Below are positions 41,742-51,975 of a DNA stretch of 64,000 bases, piece after piece (positions within the stretch are counted from its first letter, which is position 1; each line of letters starts with the position of its first letter). This DNA is from Glaciecola sp947496235 (GTDB taxonomy: Bacteria; Pseudomonadota; Gammaproteobacteria; Enterobacterales; Alteromonadaceae), in contig NZ_JBLWFH010000011.1 of the NCBI RefSeq assembly GCF_050306235.1, forward strand, positions 62,001 to 126,000, given 5' to 3'. The translations under genes and the position numbers were made by a program. The notes below the pieces were generated by a model, which saw nothing but the letters and a program-made list of their open reading frames with translations, had not been told where the DNA came from and ran no database searches.

Positions 41742-44700
41742 CTAGAAATTCGCTCTTACAACGAATGCAACGCGGCGGTCAGAAACAAACCAACTACGTC
41801 CAGCCTCTTGACCCTCATTGTTCAATTGCATGATGGTTTCAGACTGAGAGTTAGTCAAGTTTGTACCTTGCAAACCAACAGTGAAATTATCATTAACGTT
41901 ATAGAAGATAGAGCCATCTAATTGACCATGATCGTCATACCATAAAGGTGCTTTGGATATAACATCTCGCGTGGTCAAGAGGTAACGACTACGCCAGTTA
42001 TATGCCAAACGTGCACTCCAGCCATTCTTTTCATACATACCGACTAAATTGAATGTACGTTTTGATTGCCCTTGAAGTGGAATGTTATCCAAAGATACTC
42101 GAATACCAGTATCTTCAAAATCATCCCCCTGCCAAGATTCATCTTCAACATCGACTTCGTTGTTAGGCACGCCACCAGCATCAATGTAGGTAAATGAAGA
42201 CTCTAAGCCCAAACCATCCCAGGGTTCTGGTAAAAAGTCAAAGAACTGTTGATATTTGAGCTCTAAGCCATCCATTTTACCATCCCCACCATTGGTAGTT
42301 GTAGTCAACAATACCGTTTGTGTTTCACCTGTAGAAGGATTGGTATATGAGCGAGGATACGCGCCTTGCACAAAGTAGTTTTTCAAATCTTTGTGGAACA
42401 AGGTTGCACTCAACTGACCTACATCAGCAAAATACCATTCCACCGCAACATCATATTGCCATGCTTCCATAGGTTCAAGGAATGGGTTACCACCACTTCC
42501 GGTAAACGCTGGAACGTATGCACGCTGAATTAAATTATCTTCGGGAGGCGGCTCAACTGATGGATCCGGATTCACAGGACGAATGGTTTGCACAGATTCG
42601 TTGCCTAATGACGCCGTATTTCGAACAGCCGAAATATCGGGTAATGCCACCGCTTTTGATAATGCAAATCTGAAAAGAACATCATCTGTTAATTCGACTT
42701 TGATATTAAAGCTTGGAAGTAGCATATTAAAACTAGGCTCAGCAGCCAAAGCAGAAGCTGAGTCATTACCAAACGCGCGGCTAGCGTTGCTGATATAGTT
42801 AAGTGGATCGCCGATCCATCGATTTGCTTCATCTTGTATTGCGGCGGCAAAATCAGCGTAATTGCCAGCAGCCACTTGGTCGTTTACCCAGGCAGATACT
42901 AATTCAGGTGTTAGTGGATTTCCTTGCAAGTTCTCTGGCGGCAAGTAATCTGGTACTAAATCAGGGTAATTTACGAAACCATAAGATTCACGGTCAAGTT
43001 GCACGTAACGTAGACCAAAGTTACCGCTATAACGTAGGTCGCCATCACCTTCAAAGTTAAGTCTTAGGTAAATCGCTTTGTTAGTTTCAGTAATATCCGT
43101 AATTTCGTTTGGCTCAAAAATTCCAAATTCATCATCTAATGGAAACTGCGTTCTTTGCGTATAACGCGTCCAATCGCCACCAGCGGTCATATAAGGCATA
43201 GCGCCATACATTATTTCACGAACGTAATCTTCAGTTGCATGGATTGTCTGGCCGCCAGGAATGTTGGCAACACCGCCGCCATGAAAATCAGACCAATCAA
43301 CCAATTCAAAATTTTCTGCCGCGTCAGGGATAGTATCTAACCAAGCCGCTGGAGCTGAACCAGAAAATTCTGGACCTAATGCCCCCCAGTTCCAACTCGT
43401 TGAACGCACCGTTTGTTCACGCTTCGCATATCGCACACCGGCTTGAACTGAGGTAAAGATACCTGCATCTTCTAAGAAGTATTTACCATCAAAACGCACC
43501 GCAATCGAGTCACCTTCAGATCTCTCATAGTGCTCCATAGCACTTCTTAAGAAATAGGAGGTTGGGTCTTGGAAGTAATTAGTATCCCCTGCTGGATCCC
43601 CAGTAAAGCCAGGGTAAACACCACCAGCATAAACATCAGGGTTAGCGTCTCTATAACCGAAATAAGGTTCTAATAAGGCGACTGTTGGCGTACTACCCGT
43701 AATATCGTAAGCTTGACCAGCAAATGCTGCAGTGTGAACAGTCATATCATTATCAGCAGTTTCGGCTTTAACGTATTGAATATCACCGGTTAATTCAAGA
43801 CTATCAGTTGCCAACCAACGTAAATTGAAAGAGAAGTCTTCCACTAGGGTTTCAGTATCTTTCACACGGCTGTCAAACTGAGTTGGATAACCAAATTGTG
43901 GGCGACCACCGGCTTCCCATGAACGAATAATACGATCATTGTTTCCATCAGCTGCTCGCCAGCCATCAACACCTTGCGTCAAGGTTCCTGATTCAAATAA
44001 CCCTTGATCGTCAAATTCAAACTCTGTGCCTTCTAAAGCACGAGTTCGTCTAGCATCGATGTTGTAGTAACCACCTTGATATTTAACAGCTTGTTCATGC
44101 CAAGATAGCTTTGCATCAGAACGAATGTAATTAAAGGTACCTAATAAGGTTTCGTCTTCATTTTCAAATTGTAAAGACGTTGCAAAACCTTCACGTTTTC
44201 GATCATCAAACTTGCTTAATAAGTTGGAAGCATTTGGCATCCATACTGTACCGTTGCCATCCTCACCAACAAACTCTTCAGCTCCAGCTAAATCTCGCGC
44301 GTAAAATTGCACGTAAGCGTCAGACTGAATACCGTGTGATTGTCCGTAAAGTTGTGAATTAGCATAGTTGACCAAGAAACCAATTTCACCACCAGTATCT
44401 AGTTCAAATCGATCGCTATAAACAGCAGAAAACGTCGGGCTACCTTTTTCGGCGATATCCCCGTATGACCAGTCTCCACCAATGGCAAAAACGCGATCTT
44501 GAGAATCAAAAGGCTTACGAGTTCTTAGATTAACAGTACCGCCAATACCACCTTCAATCATGTCAGCGGTCTGGTTTTTATAAACGTCTACCCCACCCAT
44601 TAATTCAGGTGAAACGTCTTGGAAAGATAGTCCGCGCCCGCTATTTGCAGTAAATGAATCACGGCCGTTAAATTCACTTCGAGTTTGTGTCATACCTCGA

Positions 44701-45068
44701 ATGATTGCGCCACTTCCTTCTACACTGAAGTGATCAGGGTCATCTGGACCTGCAAATCTCTCAACCGATACACCTGGTATACGTTGAATAGCTTCTAATA
44801 CGCTTCGATCCGGTAAAACGCCAATGTCAGATGCTGTAATAGAATCTACTACGGTTTCTGAATTACGTTTTAAATTCTGTGCATTTAATAAGTTTGCTCT
44901 TGTGCCTCTAACCTCAATTTGTTCAACCAACTCCTCTTCATTGGCCTCTTCTTCAGTTTCGGTTTCTTGTGCATAGGCTGTGTGCATTGCGGAAATAAGC
45001 GCTACCGCCATTACCGACTTATTGAACATGCGGTTTTTTCGTTGGTGTTGTCGTGTGCTAACCACCAT
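41742..45068 (-). CDS. Large TonB-dependent receptor (Caulobacter/Xanthomonas type)
   Basis: A 1108-residue outer-membrane receptor. A long basic N-region precedes the signal helix (about 14-33, AMHTAYAQ). A TonB-box-like VEQIEVRG is at 48-55, the plug domain about 65-200 (DIGVLPDRSVLEAIQRIPGV, GGIGGTVNLRTRKPFD), then a 22-strand-type barrel ending in Phe (VVRANF). The very large barrel fits carbohydrate importers of the TonB-Xanth-Caul group, and the context suggests xylan fragments. ATG 45068 has GGGAG upstream; the internal ATG 45029 has none. A terminator follows. Confidence 0.95.
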   Translation of the reverse strand: MVVSTRQHQRKNRMFNKSVMAVALISAMHTAYAQETETEEEANEEELVEQIEVRGTRANLLNAQNLKRNSETVVDSITASDIGVLPDRSVLEAIQRIPGVSVERFAGPDDPDHFSVEGSGAIIRGMTQTRSEFNGRDSFTANSGRGLSFQDVSPELMGGVDVYKNQTADMIEGGIGGTVNLRTRKPFDSQDRVFAIGGDWSYGDIAEKGSPTFSAVYSDRFELDTGGEIGFLVNYANSQLYGQSHGIQSDAYVQFYARDLAGAEEFVGEDGNGTVWMPNASNLLSKFDDRKREGFATSLQFENEDETLLGTFNYIRSDAKLSWHEQAVKYQGGYYNIDARRTRALEGTEFEFDDQGLFESGTLTQGVDGWRAADGNNDRIIRSWEAGGRPQFGYPTQFDSRVKDTETLVEDFSFNLRWLATDSLELTGDIQYVKAETADNDMTVHTAAFAGQAYDITGSTPTVALLEPYFGYRDANPDVYAGGVYPGFTGDPAGDTNYFQDPTSYFLRSAMEHYERSEGDSIAVRFDGKYFLEDAGIFTSVQAGVRYAKREQTVRSTSWNWGALGPEFSGSAPAAWLDTIPDAAENFELVDWSDFHGGGVANIPGGQTIHATEDYVREIMYGAMPYMTAGGDWTRYTQRTQFPLDDEFGIFEPNEITDITETNKAIYLRLNFEGDGDLRYSGNFGLRYVQLDRESYGFVNYPDLVPDYLPPENLQGNPLTPELVSAWVNDQVAAGNYADFAAAIQDEANRWIGDPLNYISNASRAFGNDSASALAAEPSFNMLLPSFNIKVELTDDVLFRFALSKAVALPDISAVRNTASLGNESVQTIRPVNPDPSVEPPPEDNLIQRAYVPAFTGSGGNPFLEPMEAWQYDVAVEWYFADVGQLSATLFHKDLKNYFVQGAYPRSYTNPSTGETQTVLLTTTTNGGDGKMDGLELKYQQFFDFLPEPWDGLGLESSFTYIDAGGVPNNEVDVEDESWQGDDFEDTGIRVSLDNIPLQGQSKRTFNLVGMYEKNGWSARLAYNWRSRYLLTTRDVISKAPLWYDDHGQLDGSIFYNVNDNFTVGLQGTNLTNSQSETIMQLNNEGQEAGRSWFVSDRRVAFVVRANF

Positions 45069-45425
45069 TTGTGTGCTCCCATTTATGATACGGCTTTACT
45101 GGTGACCCTTTTACTTAAAAAAGTAATTGCCAGCTTCCCCTTTGTGTGGCCTTTAAAGTATTACAATTACTCCATTTGACCATGTTTCCTCGATGCTGAT
45201 AATGCGTTAGAGATATCTTGCGGTCAATTGACATTGGAAATATCACAATTCAGAAACCATATATCGCAACATTTTTGTAACATTTAACAATCAACGTGTT
45301 AATTATTTAACCCGACTTTAGTATTAGTAAAGTCTAAATCCCTTAAATATCAATACTTCAATGATTTTGTTTTGATAAAATTGGGCAAGTGTTAATTTTC
45401 AATTAATTAACAATTTATCATACAA
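45069..45425. other. 357-bp intergenic region upstream of the TonB receptor gene
   Basis: AT-rich gap after the GH115 gene on the minus strand. It holds TTTTGTAACATTTAAC (45273 on), the imperfect palindrome TGTTAA-TTAT-TTAACC (45297-45312) and the perfect palindrome at 45390-45412. It should carry the receptor promoter; I do not assign -35/-10 elements. Confidence 0.55.
45390..45412. promoter_or_regulatory. Palindrome between the GH115 and TonB receptor genes
   Basis: TGTTAATT-TTCAATT-AATTAACA, perfect 8-bp arms, 13 nt past the GH115 stop. It shares TGTTAA...TTAACA with 32968-32985. It could instead be an AT-only 3' hairpin of the GH115 transcript. Confidence 0.4.
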
Positions 45426-48332
45426 TTATTCTAGATATTGAGTAAATTCTGGCCCCAAATAACTCGGTTTGTAGTCTGAAGTGTAAATCACGATTTTCTG
45501 CACTACGACGCCAGGATCTTTTAAGTACAATTGCAAACTGTTAGCACCACCTTGGGCAATCGAAATCTTGGTTTTAACCCTACGAATACCATCAAGTACA
45601 TTTGCCCCCCAGGAAGCTGAGCTCATCTCCAGACTATGAACTGCCTCTTTATCCCCTGACTTCGCTTTTCGACGCAATTCTGCGACCTTAGCATCCGTCA
45701 TCAATCCCGCATCTAGATATTTTGGTGGATTCCCGTCGACACCTATTCCAAACTCCATTGTAGCATCTGGTGCAAACTCTAACGTTGGTGCCACGTCGAT
45801 ATGGACTTCATATTCTCCCGCTTCAATTAACCAAGTATCGAAATGCAACGTGGGGGCCGTTTCCCAATCAGAATGCTGCGTATAAGGAGGTAAAATTCCC
45901 GCTACCGAAGAACCAAAGCGACCATGGCCAGGAATTACCTGCCATTTCACTTCTTTTGTATTGTTTTTCATTTGTGCCTTGGCTGGATCGAGGGAAATAT
46001 AGCCGTCAGCTTCTGCAAACCCCTTAGGCGTTTGCGCTAGTTTGACTGCTTCTACATATACTCGAGCGCCACCCCAACCGGTACCTTTTATCAATACGTT
46101 AGCTTTATGAGTGCCTGCTGACAGTTTTGACCAATCGATACTTATGCCTAGGGTAATTTCATCCTCAACAGTACCTTTAGTAGATGAAAGCTGAACCCAA
46201 TCGTCTGAGGCCGTAACAGAATAATCAAAGGGTTTAGCTTGACGATTAAAAACCGAAACTGTTTTTTCAGGTTCTCCATGTTGGTAAAAGCTATCAAGCA
46301 CTAATTGCCCCCCTGCTGGCCAAAAACTATCACTTGAAGATAGCGCAACGCCCATGTTGGCAACTGCAGGCTCAGCAGCAGTATGACGAACAACTGTCGG
46401 AGGTATATTGGCTGGCGGATTGTTCCAGTACACATAACCAATGCGGGACTGACTCATCATTCGATTCCACTTGCCATCCTTCAAGTTATGATATTCATCG
46501 GTCAGTACTTGGTCTTGTGCAAACCAATAATTCACTGCATCGGCATACTTATTGGTGCTGATGCGATTTTGTTTTCCATACCTTTGATTTAGCGCTTGAT
46601 TGTAATTCAATTCAAAGATTACCCGTGATGCTTTAAGCGGGTAGCCCACTAATTGAAAATAAGCATCATGGTAATCTTTCGGTAGTTTTGATTTTATATC
46701 ATAAGAATCCTTCACTGCCTCGGTTAAAACGTCAGAGACATTTTTTGCCTCATCGTAATGAGAAATGCTGTAGGTTTCTGGTGAAATTGCTTCAGGTTTG
46801 CGTCGCCCATTGTGTTGAGTATAGAGAGCCAACAATTCTGCTATACCACTAGCATAGTCACCGCCAAATTGTTCTGCTGCCCACTCGCGAGTAAATTCAT
46901 AACTACTGTTGGCGTCCATGTCTGTTGGATCCCAGGCCATTTTCAAGAAAAATGAAATGGGTAACTCCATAGGTTTAAGGTCACCCACGTTGGTTATCCA
47001 AATGCGATCGGCACCGTATCTGTAAGATAGATCCATTTGTTCCCATATTTTTGCTAAGGGAACTGTATTGATCCAGCGATAAGAACGTGGCCCACCTACA
47101 TAGTCAAAGTGATAATAAACACCTGCGCCACCTTTGCGATTACGCTCACCTTTGGTCGGCAATCTACGCACATTACCAAAATTGTCGTCAGCCCATAATA
47201 AAGTAACGTCATCTGGCACTCGCATGCCTTTTTCATAAAAGCTTTGTACTTCTTTGTACAATGCCCAAACTTGCGGGATATCTTCGATTTTATCTTGACC
47301 AAACGTATCTTTAAGAATTTGGCGCTGGTCTTCTACAACTCGCTCGAGTAAACCTATATTTTCACCTTCACTCATTGGCGTATCTTCTTGACCGCGCATT
47401 CCTAAGGTGAAAATACTTTCTAAATTTTTATGTCGTTTAGCACCTTGTAGCCAAAAGTCATATAAGTTTTTGGGGTTAGTTGAATATTCCCAAGGACCTT
47501 TGCCATATCGATTCCATTCTTTGTCAGCTCGCATCATAGGTTCATGGTGGGAGGTGCTCATTACTATGCCCATTTCATTGGCTAAAATAATATTTTGCGG
47601 ATCATCGTCAGCAAAGGCATTGTTCCACATCGCTGGCCATAAAAAGTTCGCTTTTAATCTAAGTAGCAACTCAAACACATGTTGATAAAATTCCGCATTA
47701 TAGCCACCAAATTTTTCTGTACTCCAACCTGTCAATGCAGGCGCTTCATCGTTAAGAAAGATGCCGCGATATTTTACTTTCGGATAATCTGCAATCCGAG
47801 TATTTGCGCTTAAATACAGCTCAGTTTTTTTCTTAACCGGTACGTCTGCCCACCAGTACCAAGGACTTACCCCTATCGTTTGGCTTAAATCATATGTCCC
47901 ATATATTGCACCGCGTTTATCATTACCCACTATAACCCAAGCGTTATCGATGCCTTTAAAAGGCGATCTTAAATGCTGAATATGATAACCATCCCATTTC
48001 CCTTGTATCGCGTGCACATCTAACTTTCCTTGATCGATCAATTGTTGGATCAAATCACTTTTTCCTAACTGACCAATAAGCACTATGGCATCAGCATTGG
48101 CCGGTAATTCATTGTAGATCTTTGCAACCTGCCCAGTGACAGCCGCAATGTCACTACGTAAATTTTCGACCGCACGCAAGACACCTTTTTCAGCAGAAGA
48201 TTCTAAGACGATAGGGGCAACCTTTTGCTGAGTAACTAACGGAAAATCCTGTATAGAAGATGTTTCAACTAAATAGTTCGCAGACACCTGAAAGCTCAAA
48301 ATACAAGCCAGTGTGATGAATAAGCGGCGCAT
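45426..48332 (-). CDS. GH115 xylan alpha-1,2-glucuronidase
   Basis: A 968-residue enzyme that removes (methyl)glucuronic acid from internal and terminal xylose residues of xylan, so it complements GH67. A signal peptide (1-18, QVSA) suggests the periplasm. Family blocks are WYWWADVPV (158-166), RGIFLNDEAPALTGW (189-203), LWPAMWNNAF (231-240), VMSTSHHEPMMR (257-268), LGMRGQEDTPM (310-320) and LLWADDNFGNVRRLP (378-392). The C-terminal 300 residues are beta-rich and end with a carbohydrate-binding-like domain. AGGGA precedes the ATG. Confidence 0.96.
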   Translation of the reverse strand: MRRLFITLACILSFQVSANYLVETSSIQDFPLVTQQKVAPIVLESSAEKGVLRAVENLRSDIAAVTGQVAKIYNELPANADAIVLIGQLGKSDLIQQLIDQGKLDVHAIQGKWDGYHIQHLRSPFKGIDNAWVIVGNDKRGAIYGTYDLSQTIGVSPWYWWADVPVKKKTELYLSANTRIADYPKVKYRGIFLNDEAPALTGWSTEKFGGYNAEFYQHVFELLLRLKANFLWPAMWNNAFADDDPQNIILANEMGIVMSTSHHEPMMRADKEWNRYGKGPWEYSTNPKNLYDFWLQGAKRHKNLESIFTLGMRGQEDTPMSEGENIGLLERVVEDQRQILKDTFGQDKIEDIPQVWALYKEVQSFYEKGMRVPDDVTLLWADDNFGNVRRLPTKGERNRKGGAGVYYHFDYVGGPRSYRWINTVPLAKIWEQMDLSYRYGADRIWITNVGDLKPMELPISFFLKMAWDPTDMDANSSYEFTREWAAEQFGGDYASGIAELLALYTQHNGRRKPEAISPETYSISHYDEAKNVSDVLTEAVKDSYDIKSKLPKDYHDAYFQLVGYPLKASRVIFELNYNQALNQRYGKQNRISTNKYADAVNYWFAQDQVLTDEYHNLKDGKWNRMMSQSRIGYVYWNNPPANIPPTVVRHTAAEPAVANMGVALSSSDSFWPAGGQLVLDSFYQHGEPEKTVSVFNRQAKPFDYSVTASDDWVQLSSTKGTVEDEITLGISIDWSKLSAGTHKANVLIKGTGWGGARVYVEAVKLAQTPKGFAEADGYISLDPAKAQMKNNTKEVKWQVIPGHGRFGSSVAGILPPYTQHSDWETAPTLHFDTWLIEAGEYEVHIDVAPTLEFAPDATMEFGIGVDGNPPKYLDAGLMTDAKVAELRRKAKSGDKEAVHSLEMSSASWGANVLDGIRRVKTKISIAQGGANSLQLYLKDPGVVVQKIVIYTSDYKPSYLGPEFTQYLE

Positions 48333-48379
48333 AATGTTTTCCCTAAAACTAGCGTTAAATTGAGTTTATGAATTTGAAA

Positions 48380-48401
48380 CTGAGAGGCTATCGCTTCTCA
48401 G
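48380..48401 (-). terminator. Hairpin after the GH9 gene
   Basis: CTGAGAGGC (48380-48388), loop TATC, GCTTCTCAG (48393-48401), 8 of 9 paired plus a possible G-U. On the minus strand it is followed by TTTCAAATTC. It lies 26 nt past the GH9 stop and just before the GH115 start. Confidence 0.55.
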
Positions 48402-48426
48402 CTTCTTAAATATAGTGACTTATGAA

Positions 48427-50154
48427 CTAGTCAGCCAAAATTGAGGACATCATATAAACGAAAGGCGCATTCCAATTTATGGCTATTTCATTTGATGCGT
48501 AACTGCACCAAGTATCTGAATATGAAAGTGCGGGTAACTTACTGGGATATGAACATTTGTCTTGTTGCCCGCTATGCGCGCCACCTGCGACAAAACCAGG
48601 AATAGGATCCTCTATACCATCAGCTTGTGAAGGACGATGGTGAATATGCATTGGAGAACGCGAGCCAAACCCGGTGATATAAGTAATATCCACAGGATTT
48701 CGCCCCAAAACATAATCCACCAAGTTTAACGCAGCATCTTTGTACCCAGTATCATCGGTTAACCGCCATGCATGCCAAAGCACACTGGCTTTGTTCAAGG
48801 CCACAGCATTGCTGCCCCAAACAAAGTCTTTTTTATTCATTGCCACTCGATAAGCCGATGCTTGATCTTCTTCTTTTATACTCTTTGCAAATGACAAAAA
48901 TTCGTTTTGCACTAGTTGGTAGTCCGCATCGGCGAGTGCTTTTGGTTGGTCCGCTAATATCGAAAAGTATCCAAGGAGAGAGGTATTTGACCATGAAGGC
49001 GTCGCAAGTTTAGTTTTATATTGATTAAAAGCTTGCCAATACTCATCTTCACCTGTGCTAATAAAAAGTTCTGCCGCTGCCCAGGCAAACTCATCGGTGA
49101 GAGTTTTATCGCCGTACTCCCCTGTACTTACATCTGACGGATTCTTGAATTTTACATCAGGGTTGGCTAGCGCCCATTGCCAAGCATGTCTCGCTTGTTG
49201 CAAATACTGCTCACGCTTTTCTGGAAATACGCGACTAGCAACGGATAAAACAGCTGCAAAATTCAAGCTAGCCGAAGTCCCTTTAGCCACTACATAACGT
49301 TGCTTTGTGGTATCTTCTGGCATGTCTGCTGGAGAAAACCGCAATGTCGTCAGTTTATGATAAACCCCACCATCGGTATCCTGCATAGTCGCCATCCAAT
49401 CGAGATTCCACAGGATTTCATCTAATAAATCAGGTGTTTGGTCTCCTGACTCAGGAATATTAAAATCTCTATTTTGATAGAAGTTTTGATTATCAATATA
49501 GGCGCGCATTAAGGTATAGGTAGTGATGCCCGAATTAACAATGTATTTGTTGTAATCACCTGCGTCATACCAACCTTTGGGGGAACTCAGTACTGTACCT
49601 TCCGGTCGCTCTTTGGTTGCAGCTGAAGAATGCACCATTACTTGGGTATCAGGATGACCAGCAGATCTTTGCCATTTCCCAGCGTAGGATTTATCCAAAG
49701 CCATGCCTGCACGGTTAAAATAATAAGCTTTTATTCCCGCATCATGTATATCTGAATAAACCTCTTCTTCAATCCCAAAGGTTACCGAACTTACCTCATT
49801 GTTTACTGTGATTAAGTAATTCCCTGCGACAGATACTTCCGAAAAATCAGCAATACTGACTATTTCATCTGAGTAGGGCCAGAGTTTAGGTGCACTGCTT
49901 GTGCCTTCAAACACAACTTCTCGAGTATCTGCATTGATAACGCTGAATTTTTGCGATTGTTCGCTTTTTATAACGGCTAATTTATGTTGTTGTGGCAAAA
50001 ATCCGATTTGATTTACTAGTATCTTAGTTTGCTCTCCATCCGATTTTTTTATTTTTTGGCCGCTAATCGCATTAGGGGAATCTTGAGCATTATCAGCTGA
50101 ACCGCAGCTTAATAATGCGAATGAAAAAATACATATTACTAGGCCTTTCGACAT
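48427..50154 (-). CDS. GH9 family glycoside hydrolase lipoprotein
   Basis: A 575-residue inverting hydrolase with a lipoprotein signal (LLSC, Cys17). An N-terminal Ig-like CelD_N domain spans about 43-128 (ILVNQIGFLPQQHKLAVI), followed by the (alpha/alpha)6 catalytic domain. Catalytic Asp197/Asp200 are in WYDAGDYNKYI and the acid Glu556 in NEIAINWNAPF; SPMHIHHRPS is the usual active-site His block. GH9 enzymes mostly cut beta-1,4-glucans, and some act as exo-enzymes on short oligosaccharides. In a xylan locus the substrate is open. It diverges from the symporter gene. Confidence 0.93.
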   Translation of the reverse strand: MSKGLVICIFSFALLSCGSADNAQDSPNAISGQKIKKSDGEQTKILVNQIGFLPQQHKLAVIKSEQSQKFSVINADTREVVFEGTSSAPKLWPYSDEIVSIADFSEVSVAGNYLITVNNEVSSVTFGIEEEVYSDIHDAGIKAYYFNRAGMALDKSYAGKWQRSAGHPDTQVMVHSSAATKERPEGTVLSSPKGWYDAGDYNKYIVNSGITTYTLMRAYIDNQNFYQNRDFNIPESGDQTPDLLDEILWNLDWMATMQDTDGGVYHKLTTLRFSPADMPEDTTKQRYVVAKGTSASLNFAAVLSVASRVFPEKREQYLQQARHAWQWALANPDVKFKNPSDVSTGEYGDKTLTDEFAWAAAELFISTGEDEYWQAFNQYKTKLATPSWSNTSLLGYFSILADQPKALADADYQLVQNEFLSFAKSIKEEDQASAYRVAMNKKDFVWGSNAVALNKASVLWHAWRLTDDTGYKDAALNLVDYVLGRNPVDITYITGFGSRSPMHIHHRPSQADGIEDPIPGFVAGGAHSGQQDKCSYPSKLPALSYSDTWCSYASNEIAINWNAPFVYMMSSILAD

Positions 50155-50476
50155 CTGTTCCCGCCTTAAACTTGTTAATACTGTGTAAATCTTTTGCTGT
50201 ATTAGATTCTAATCCGGCGTTATCTTCAACTTATCCTGATTATGAAAACACATTTATAAGATTGCGTTTTTTTCTTTATCATTAATCCAACTTTGCACCG
50301 AAGTGGTCGAAAAATTAGAAATCTTGTCTACAAAACACTTCGTTTTTAGAAATTTTGTTTATTTGTTGAAACACAGGCAAAAAACAATAAATATGAAAAG
50401 TAAAATCACAATAACTTGAAAAGTAATTTTCTTTACAATGACCACCTGTGAATAAGATGTAAAAAAAGAAGCCTTC
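50155..50476. other. 322-bp divergent promoter region of the GH9 and symporter genes
   Basis: The AT-rich region between two outward-facing genes. It contains GAAATTTTGT at 50349-50358, also found at 58259-58268 between xylB and xylR, and a 10-bp direct repeat at 50394-50426. No open frame of note. Confidence 0.55.
50394..50426 (+). promoter_or_regulatory. Direct repeat upstream of the sugar symporter gene
   Basis: TGAAAAGTAA occurs at 50394-50403 and 50417-50426, 23 bp apart, ending 50 bp before the symporter ATG. AraC-type regulators such as XylR bind tandem half-sites about two helical turns apart, so these are candidate XylR sites. Confidence 0.45.
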
Positions 50477-51952
50477 ATGGAAAATAATAATCAACAACTT
50501 TCAGTGCTAGAAAAGGTAGGCTATAGCCTTGGTGACTTCGCGGCTAATTTGGTATTCCAAACCTTGGTCACCTTTATTGCTTTTTATTATACCGATGTGT
50601 TTCGAATTCCTACGAGTTCAGCCACCAGTATTATTTTTATATGCGGCTTATTGGGCGCTTTTGCTTTTAATCCAATAATCGGGATTTTAGCGGACCGAAC
50701 CAAAACCCGCTGGGGTAAATTTCGCCCATGGATTTTATGGACGTCAGTGCCCTTTGGTGTGTTGTCTTTGCTTGCTTTTACTACGCCGGATTTTGATACC
50801 GATGGTAAGGTAATCTATGCCTTTGTCACCTACTTGCTCTTATTGTTTGTATATTCTGCCAACAATCTTCCCTACGCAGCCTTAAGTGGCGTAATTACTG
50901 GCAAAATGAAAGACCGTAACAGCATGTCTTCTTACCGTTTTGTGGCGGTTATGATAGCGCAATTTATCATTCAAGCCTTGTTATTACCCTTAGTATTGGT
51001 TGCGGGTGATGGGGATAAAGCCGCGGGTTTTGAAATTGTAATGACCTATCTCGCTATCATAGGTACGGTTTGTTTCATTATTACTTTTTTAACCACAAAA
51101 GAACGAGTACTACCTGTATCTGAAAAAGCCAGCACAATAAAAGAAGATTTACAGGACTTGGTGACCAATGTTCCTTGGATCATCATGCTAGTGGTTACCG
51201 TTTTGGTGTTTATTACACTTGCCCTTAAAGGTGGCACCTATGTGTACTACTTTAAAGATTACGCTGATAAAGCTGAAATGGTCAGTTTTTTAGAGGCCAT
51301 AGGATTTAATAGCTTTATTGCAGGCGTTCAAAATTACTTCCCTAACTTTTTCTGGCCAGATGATCCTGCAACCTCAGCATTTTCACTGTTTAATGCGAGT
51401 GGCATAATCTTCATGATTATCGGAATATTTTTCTCCAAATCACTTGCTGATAAGTTTGGAAAAAGAAATGTGTTTGGGCTTTCATTATTTGTTTCTACGA
51501 TTTTTATATTGGCTTTTTACTTTTACCCAAAAGACGCTATTGGCACCATGTTCACGTCGCAAATTTTGCACGGTTTTTTCTACGGTATCAGTACACCATT
51601 GTTATGGGCGATGATTGCCGATGTAGCAGATTTTTCAGAATGGAAAACCAATCGCCGCGCTACTGCGATTATATTTTCAGCCATGATCATGGGGCTCAAA
51701 GTTGGACTAACCCTAGGTTCAGCCTTAGTAACAGGTATTTTGGATAGCGTTAGCTACAACCCTGATTTGGTTACCCAATCCGCTGAAACGGTAAATGGCA
51801 TTAAATTAGCGGTAAGTGTTTATGCGGCAATACCATTTTTAATCGCATGCGCTTGCTTGTTTGCCTATAAAATAAATAAATCCATGGAAAATACAATCGA
51901 ATCTGATTTAGCTGAAAGAAGAGCGCAAGGCGCATCTGTTTCTATGGCCTAG
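50477..51952 (+). CDS. GPH-family sugar:cation symporter (probable xyloside/xylo-oligosaccharide)
   Basis: A 491-residue inner-membrane carrier with about 12 helices of the glycoside-pentoside-hexuronide:cation symporter family. Signature blocks are KVGYSLGDFAANLVFQ at the N terminus, the loop ADRTKTRWGKFRPWIL (2-3 loop), and DVADFSEWKTNRRATA. The context (GH43 gene 23 bp downstream, xylAB, XylR) suggests import of xylose or short xylosides. Driving ion (H+ or Na+) cannot be read. Forms an operon with the GH43 gene. Confidence 0.93.
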   Translation: MENNNQQLSVLEKVGYSLGDFAANLVFQTLVTFIAFYYTDVFRIPTSSATSIIFICGLLGAFAFNPIIGILADRTKTRWGKFRPWILWTSVPFGVLSLLAFTTPDFDTDGKVIYAFVTYLLLLFVYSANNLPYAALSGVITGKMKDRNSMSSYRFVAVMIAQFIIQALLLPLVLVAGDGDKAAGFEIVMTYLAIIGTVCFIITFLTTKERVLPVSEKASTIKEDLQDLVTNVPWIIMLVVTVLVFITLALKGGTYVYYFKDYADKAEMVSFLEAIGFNSFIAGVQNYFPNFFWPDDPATSAFSLFNASGIIFMIIGIFFSKSLADKFGKRNVFGLSLFVSTIFILAFYFYPKDAIGTMFTSQILHGFFYGISTPLLWAMIADVADFSEWKTNRRATAIIFSAMIMGLKVGLTLGSALVTGILDSVSYNPDLVTQSAETVNGIKLAVSVYAAIPFLIACACLFAYKINKSMENTIESDLAERRAQGASVSMA

Positions 51953-51975
51953 TAACAAAGAAGAGAAAGAATTAA

